From Ochlerotatus camptorhynchus (Eukaryota > Arthropoda > Insecta > Diptera > Culicidae), in NCBI RefSeq assembly GCF_037179485.1, contig NW_027040706.1, positions 186,001 to 250,000 on the forward strand: DNA of 64,000 bases. The letters are read 5' to 3'. Below, in pieces: positions 58,470 through 64,000 of this stretch (position 1 is the stretch's first letter; the number at the start of each line of letters is the position of its first letter). Position numbers and translations under genes: made by a program. Below the pieces are notes generated by a model. The model ran no database searches. It was not told the DNA's origin and saw only the letters and a list, made by a program, of their open reading frames with translations.

Positions 58470-59252
58470 AAAAATATTTGAGGTAAATTTAAACGTAAAC
58501 TCAGTTTGTTCTGGCCACAAACATAAATTAGGTTGATTTCAAACGTATTCCATGTTTGAAGTCATGTGAAATCAATGTTTAAAACAAAAATAATGTTACA
58601 TTTATTTCAAAAATATTCGTGTTGAAAATAAACGTATTTATTTTTGGTTGGTTTGACAGCTATGCGAGCAATAATAAATATGTTTATTTTAAACATGCTT
58701 CTCATGTTTAAAATAAACATGCATATTTTGAAATTATTTTAGTAGTTGAGTGCAGGGTAAAGCAAAATAAAACGGTTTGCAAAGAAATGAAAAAAAAAGA
58801 TATCTTAAATCCTGCTCTTTTTCGGGTGCGATTAAGGGTGAGCTGTGGGTATTGGGGTCCTGGTCCGGGATGCGATGACCCGTCAGGGTGCGTGTTCGTG
58901 GGTTCAAGATCAGTGGAACCGGCACAAATGTGTGTTAATAACGTCGTTTTGCCGTTTCTGCCTCGGTTTCTGCCACTGGTCCTCATACCGGTTTCTTTCT
59001 ATGTTCGGTGTCGGAGGAGAATCCGGAATGGATTCGGAATGAATGGCCGTTTTCCGTTGAGGTTGAGCAAAGCTGGGGCATCTTTTTACGAATGTAACAA
59101 GAAGGAAATAAAAAGGCATGACACGCTAAAAACCGTTTACCCAAATCTTATATTGTTGAAATAAACATGCTTTTGAATTTTATTCAAACATAAATATTTT
59201 AGTTTTAAACATGCTTTCAATTTACTTTGAATAATTCATATGTTTAAAGTAC
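58470..59252. repeat. AT-rich repeat region interrupted at 59253
   Basis: Many mirrored gtttaaaataaacatg units. A GC-richer island at 58810-59090 includes the relative of 5975-6140. Sequence of the same type resumes at 61578-61640 after the inserted element. Confidence 0.5.
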
Positions 59253-59691
59253 TTAGCTTAGCTTAGCTTAGCTTAGCTTAGTCTGACTGCACGTATCGAT
59301 AGTTGCACTCCGTGATTGATCTGAACCAGTGAAATTGTACAAAGAATCAACTGAATGGGGCTTGGTAGTAACCTGCCATTCTCAGTGTACATGTTCCAGT
59401 GACTCCTACCTTTAAAGATCAATAACGTCACCGGCCACGTCCTTGCAATCAGGTGGGAGAGGGAAGGAATGTTAGTGTGTGACTTTTGTTGTTTTGGGAC
59501 CGTGTTTACCTCTGCATCCCACAAAAGTCACAGGGAGGAGGTTTTGTTAGTGGGTTAGGTTCGTTGGATCAGGATTCACCTTGATAAGTGATGCGATCTT
59601 TTGTTTTGTGTAGTTATTTATAAGTGTTTTCGATTTATGCTCTAAACAGCCGGCTGTCTAGAGATGTAGATCATTATTAGATGTGTGTATA

Positions 59692-60090
59692 CCGATTTAA
59701 ACCAACAATAAGGATACTGTTGGGGCCCCTCACAAAGTGTGATGATGGTTTATTTTATTTTATCAATGACCAAAATAATTAATTATAAGCGGTTTGAACC
59801 GATTTAAACCAACAGCAAGGATGCTGTTGGGGCCACTCACAAAGTGTGATGGTGGTTTACTTGATTGAATATAAAATAATTATTAGAACCGATTTGACCC
59901 GATTTAGACCAACGGCAAGGATACTGTTGGGGCCACTCACAAAGTGTGATGGTGGTTTATTTAGTTCGGAAGAAAATGAATATGTATACTTCTTTTTTTT
60001 TTATATATAATAGAACGAATTTGTACTGATTCAAACCCAAAGCAAGGGTTCTATTGGGGCAACTCACAAAGTGCGATGGTGGTTTATACT
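59692..60090. repeat. Four tandem ~100-bp repeats inside the insertion
   Basis: Each unit holds accgattt(aa)accaac, ggatactgttggggcc and ctcacaaagtgtgatggtgg. Units start near 59692, 59798, 59888 and 60025. Each can form AACAG/CTGTT and CACA/TGTG hairpins. Confidence 0.8.
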
Positions 60091-60378
60091 ATAAGGGCAT
60101 AAAACAAAATCAAGAGCCATTTCGGTTTCCATAGCTTCCTAGACACTCGGCCGCAAAATAATCTTATCCGACGGAAACGTCTCGATCATCGCTGCACAAT
60201 GGTTTATTATAGCATTTATAAAGTAAATTTGAATACCCCACTGTCTATTTACTATCCACCCTGACTTGACTTGGCACCGTTCAGTTTTATGATGACAAAG
60301 TTGCCTGGAGAAAAGTGACAGTTCAAAATGTTTCGGAAGGGAGTCAGCTAGTGTCGTCCAAGTTCAAGTGCGGAAAAA

Positions 60379-60801
60379 ATGCCATTTAAAGTGGTACAAA
60401 CAATTGAAAGATGCGAAACACGCCTAACCGTAACTCCTTCTGGTTGGAAAGAAGCTGGAATCCTACACTGGCCGGAAAAAAAACGCGGTAGCGAAACTCT
60501 CTCAAGACGAGTTCTCCACGCCAAACCCAATGTGGGAACGTATCAATTGAGTGAAAAAAAGAGAGTTCAAGACTCCCTTGGAGGCTGAAGCAGAACTGGA
60601 ACAGATGCAGCCAGTTTCGGATACGGAGGCGAACGAAGGGAACAATCCACCACCGTCAAAGAAAGCCCGCCCCGAAGTCCACAAGTCCCCCAGTCGGAAG
60701 GGAAACACAATAAGAGACCTTAACGAAGTTTTCCCTATTCCTGGGCAGGAGGCTGACACCCGTGAAGCTGACTGTAAAATCCAGAATCAGATGAGATTAT
60801 A
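60379..60801 (+). pseudogene. Frameshifted fragment resembling the start of DUF4806-type proteins
   Basis: Opens MPFKVVQTIERCETRLTV, then PSGWKEAGILHWPEKK. A one-base shift at the A-run near 60550-60560 moves into KTPLEAEAELEQMQP and the PPSKKARPEV acidic/basic tail, with a stop at 60802. The VV...VP..W...WP arrangement recalls the N-terminus of insect proteins with a C-terminal DUF4806 domain; that domain is absent. It lies antisense to the supposed direction of the host insertion. Tentative. Confidence 0.4.
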
Positions 60802-61688
60802 ATATATGCGACACAAATTCACTTTTTTATAGGGGAACATGTGATGTGAATAGAACCCACCATCAGTGCAAGGATTACATATGACTGCAGATACTTCACT
60901 GGTTGTAATGTTCTGCCTGATGGTTTGTTGCAGCTGGGTGAATCAACTTCATTGAAGACCTTTGGAAGACAAACGACAAGATGTACGTCTATCAACACGT
61001 GACAAGGGACTGGCAAATCCACGAACACTTGTCCAGTCTACAAATCCATTGAAACCCTTAGGCTGCCCCCCCCCCCCCAAACCCAACATATAATAATATT
61101 TGATTGATGAAACGTATTCAAAAAAGGGATATTTAGAGAGAACAATCTTCAACTGGAACGTACTCACCAAATCAATACATCCGGGAGCGCATTCTCGATG
61201 CTTAATTTTCTCTAGTCATTTTTAAACAATTCCTCCTCCAGCGAATCCAAACACACAATAACTAAATATCACTTTTCTTCTTCATGTCACTCTGTGCACA
61301 AAAGCAATGCACACCGCAAAAACCTATTAATAGATCAGCGCGGTCGAGTCACACTGTCAACAAAGGGAGCGAGAGCACACCAGGCACCAAAGCAACAGGG
61401 GAAAAACATCAGCACAAATCATTCTAAATAGAATTATCGCGTCCGGGACATAAAACTATTCAAATGCGAGCACCGAAAAACTACACGGCAGCACAAAGAT
61501 AGCCCGAGCTCTAAAAAAAAAGCACGCAGCGGAGCAAAAACACACAACCGTTCTCGGACGCTTCTCAAAGCGGACCCGAATAATTCATATGTTTAAAGTA
61601 CAAACATTTATATTTTTGTTTTAAATGAACAAAATTCGTATCCGTGAAGGGTATTGAGGTAAATGCATATTCGTAATCTGCATTAAAA

Positions 61689-61986
61689 ATGGAACCCAAA
61701 CCCAAAATTTCACCAATTTTGGTACACAGGAACTATTTTAAATAAGAACGATTACATTTGCAAAAATCACCTAATTAGCGCCCCTCGGTGTCACTTTGCA
61801 TGGGAGCGAGCTGTCAGTTTGTCGGTTTAGTGTCAAACAGTGAAGTTGTTAGTTTGCTTTAAATCTTGATTTAATAATCGAGATGAAAGTTTGTGGGTTC
61901 GAAAAAAAAATATCGTTGTGCTCAGAAAACGAAGCTCTTTCAGATGATATAAAAAAACCGATATATTTTTCAAAATTAAAGAACCC
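61689..61986. mobile_element. 34.5-kb MITE family, copy 2 (inverted)
   Basis: Shares, in reverse, gaagctctttcagatgat, atcttgatttaataatcgag-like and tttttcaaaattaaagaacc with 34490-34820. Confidence 0.65.
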
Positions 61987-62666
61987 AATTACTGCTGGCC
62001 ACGCCCATATCATATCATCTCCGTTACAGGGTAAGAAAGGTTATTGTTGAAGTAACATCTACTTAAAGGGAGGCCAGCGACTCACCAACGCCCCCATAGA
62101 TGCTACGGCGTTGGATAGTTTGGTAGGATTCGCTTAAGCAGGCGATAGTAATTGTTTTGACAGACTGTCCACTAAAATCCTCCAAAATTCTTAGATTGAA
62201 TACGATAGTCTGTTTTCAATTACGATCAGTCGATGGGGTAGTGAATAATCAATCATGTTAGGAGGTACAAACGGCTGAAGCCCCCCGAAACCCTATCTAA
62301 GCACAGGATTTTTCTCAATAAATCTAACAAATCGAAAGCGGGCAGCCACGCTTGGCACAAAGGTCATTTGACATAATAGTAATTTAGCAAACTAAAACAC
62401 GGGAAACGTTAAAATTGTAATGCAATTTAATTAAAAATAATGAATTTTCGTTTCATTGATTACGCGGCCCATGAGGAGCAGTGAGAAAGATCCAAAAATT
62501 ACTGCAACAATTAAATTCGAAAGAACAGCTCATGTTTGAAAGAAGTGCAAATCTCTATTGGAAGTACGCCAGTTGGGCCGGAGTGCCAGTGTTGCTATTT
62601 TGCTATTTATCAAAATGTGTAGTATTATTCGTGTTACTTTTGCATCTAGAAGCGATTTTGATAAAG

Positions 62667-62900
62667 TCAGGCATAACATTTGATAACGGCACAAAAGCAT
62701 TTGTAAACAAACTTTCTAAGGCCCTTTACACGCGAACCAGAGTACGCCCACGCAAACCAACGACATCATCGGATAAGGGGAAACTATCATCGTTCCGAAA
62801 GTGGTATTGGTTTGCGTGGGTGTACTTTGGTTCGCGTGTAAAGAGCCTTAGAGAGTTTGTTTACAAATGCTTTTGTGCCGTTATCAAATGTTATGCCTGA
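62667..62900. mobile_element. 234-bp palindromic MITE
   Basis: tcaggcataacatttgataa...cccacgcaaacca and its inverse ending ttatcaaatgttatgcctga; arms of about 92 bases. Followed by a short attatgccaaa-type tandem stretch to 62960. Confidence 0.8.
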
Positions 62901-63036
62901 AGTTATGCCAAACGTGCATTATGCCAAATGACTATTATGTGAAACAACCATTATGTCAAGTTATTTTATACCAAACCTCACACATCAAATAAAAATAGGT
63001 CATTTTTCAAATTCTTAAATTAAGCTATTCTACTTA

Positions 63037-63175
63037 AGGGACTGTTCATAAACTACGTAGACGGTATAGGGGAGTGAGAATTATCCACGGCCCATGCAAA
63101 AATTTTGTATGGACAATTGTCTACGCATGGGGGGAATCATAAAAAAACCGTCTACGTAGTTAATGAACAGCCCCT
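63037..63175. mobile_element. 139-bp MITE, complete
   Basis: agggactgttcataaactac with gtagacgg, and the inverted ccgtctacgtagttaatgaa ending in cagcccct. Same family as 11649-11777. Confidence 0.8.
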
Positions 63176-63252
63176 AGCATTTGCTGAGTATGATGGATTT
63201 TGAGAGTACAATCACGCATGTTATTTCTTTTTTGACTAGTAAAGCGACATCA

Positions 63253-63276
63253 TTTATTGTTCTGCATACGTTTATT
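63253..63276 (-). terminator. Candidate polyadenylation signals of SEC13
   Basis: Two AATAAA hexamers on the - strand (63276-63271 and 63258-63253) lie about 86 and 104 bases past the SEC13 stop, a normal distance for an animal mRNA. Confidence 0.6.
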
Positions 63277-63361
63277 TGCAACTATAGTTTACATAAAATG
63301 CAAGGAAATAATAATAAGACATAATAATCGTTACACATATATCGCTACCGCCCGAAATCAA

Positions 63362-64000
63362 TTACAACGTTCTCTGCTCCGAAACAAAGCTGTTCTGAGT
63401 TTGGTTCAATGGATGTACCTGGCTGGCCGTATTGGTATCCTCGCTTATGCAAATCCATTGTCCTTCATTATTCTCGCGCCACAGACTGATTTTGTTGTCC
63501 CCACCGGAAACGGCAAGTATGTTTCCAGTCAAGGACCAGCTCACGTTCCAAACGACATCATCAAAGTTGTTCAAAATCGTTGACTGCCAATTCTGCAAAT
63601 CATCGCTGCTCCATATTATAACACGTCGATCCTGCGAACAGCTAGCAATCTGGTGACGAGGAAGTCCAACATTCGGTGCCCAAGCAACATCTCGAACCCA
63701 ATCCGAATGCAGTTCCAACCGTTTCTCCTCTTCCCAGCGATCACCTTCTTCCTTCCAAATTTTTACGGAATTATCACAACCTCCGGTAGCAAGTCGTTTA
63801 ACAGCAAGATTGACCTTTGATGGCCTCTGGTCAAACGCCGGCTCCGGAGCCGTTGCAGGACACCAGCTAACCGTGTTGCATCCAATGCTGTGTGCATTGG
63901 GAATTTTCTTCGAATCCCACGTACCAGCTTCGATACTAGCTGTCAAAATAGATACTGACCCGTCCGAGCTACCACAGGCCAATATCAAACCATATTCGGC
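63362..64000 (-). CDS. SEC13: SEC13, WD40 coat and nucleoporin scaffold (5' part outside window)
   Basis: The open frame runs from the window edge to a stop at 63364-63362, about 212 residues. SEC13 is a six-bladed WD40 protein that pairs with SEC31 in the COPII outer coat and with the NUP107-160 nuclear-pore complex. Diagnostic strings: ILACGSSDGSVSILT, AHSIGCNTVSWCPA, RLATGGCDNSVKIWKEE, HSDWVRDVAWAPNVGLP, IASCSQDRRVIIW, DVVWNVSWSLTGNILAVSGG. These are the last four or so blades; blades 1-2 lie to the right. The apparent first methionine at 63988 is a TTG codon inside the open frame (the preceding codons read AEYG), so it is not a start. No intron was seen in this part. Confidence 0.95.
   Translation of the reverse strand, partial: AEYGLILACGSSDGSVSILTASIEAGTWDSKKIPNAHSIGCNTVSWCPATAPEPAFDQRPSKVNLAVKRLATGGCDNSVKIWKEEGDRWEEEKRLELHSDWVRDVAWAPNVGLPRHQIASCSQDRRVIIWSSDDLQNWQSTILNNFDDVVWNVSWSLTGNILAVSGGDNKISLWRENNEGQWICISEDTNTASQVHPLNQTQNSFVSEQRTL

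Larger units (their letters stand above)
59253..61577 (-). mobile_element. 2,325-bp retroelement-like insertion with 24-bp duplication
   Basis: The same 24 bases (starting gaataattcatatgttt) flank it at 59229-59252 and 61578-61601. The left end is (TTAGC)n, which read on the - strand is a (GCTAA)n tail, typical of a LINE 3' end. The right end (gggtccgctttgagaagcg inverted) would be the 5' end. No reverse transcriptase is present, so it is non-autonomous or gutted. Confidence 0.7.

Noticed and set aside
59692..60090. CRISPR-like array
   Set aside because: Repeats are about 100 bp, diverged, without unique spacers of constant length, and lie in an animal genome.
1..64000. Endogenous viral elements, expected in Aedes-like genomes
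   Set aside because: No open frame or broken frame resembling viral replicase, nucleoprotein or envelope proteins was recognised; pol-like sequences are all retrotransposon.

Overview
The window looks like a piece of a large, transposon-rich mosquito genome, most likely Aedes-like. Three conserved eukaryotic genes with short GT-AG exons sit in a sea of non-LTR retrotransposons, tRNA-derived SINEs resembling the Aedes Feilai type, and dozens of small inverted-repeat elements (MITEs). There are no operons, CRISPR arrays or rRNA genes. Family names rest on reading the sequence; no database search was possible.

Layout. (1) About 4.1-44.1 kb, + strand: a CGRRF1-type RING-finger gene. Six exons were assembled by matching splice phase; the first coding exon was not found. 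Its introns reach 13.4 kb and are packed with mobile DNA. The most structured areas are 21.4-28.9 kb (an inverted-repeat element abutting a dead Jockey-like element that carries further insertions), 35.1-37.3 kb (SINEs, a dispersed repeat and an inverted-repeat family nested in one another) and 38.3-40.2 kb (a retrotransposon piece between exact 196-bp inverted repeats). (2) 44.1-51.6 kb: intergenic, with MITEs and a 1,071-bp solo LTR. (3) 51.6-57.1 kb, - strand: a complete six-exon SKI2/SKIV2L (twister) RNA helicase gene of about 1,206 residues, with an antisense LINE relic in its largest intron. (4) 57.1-63.3 kb: intergenic; duplicated MITE sequence just upstream of SKI2, and a 2.3-kb insertion with a 24-bp target duplication. 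(5) 63.36-64.0 kb, - strand: the C-terminal two thirds of SEC13, cut by the window edge.

The host genes are housekeeping: SKI2 is the helicase of the cytoplasmic SKI-exosome mRNA decay route, SEC13 is a COPII and nuclear-pore scaffold, and CGRRF1 is a predicted membrane-anchored RING E3 ligase. They are not evidently one pathway. The most informative biology is the insertion history. A Transib-like MITE whose tips equal the RAG recombination heptamer CACAGTG interrupts a Jockey reverse transcriptase with a 5-bp duplication, and itself carries a LINE fragment with a 13-bp duplication. A SINE insertion can be dated against an unoccupied paralogous copy 27 kb away. Two other MITEs share CACAG tips and 7-bp duplications.
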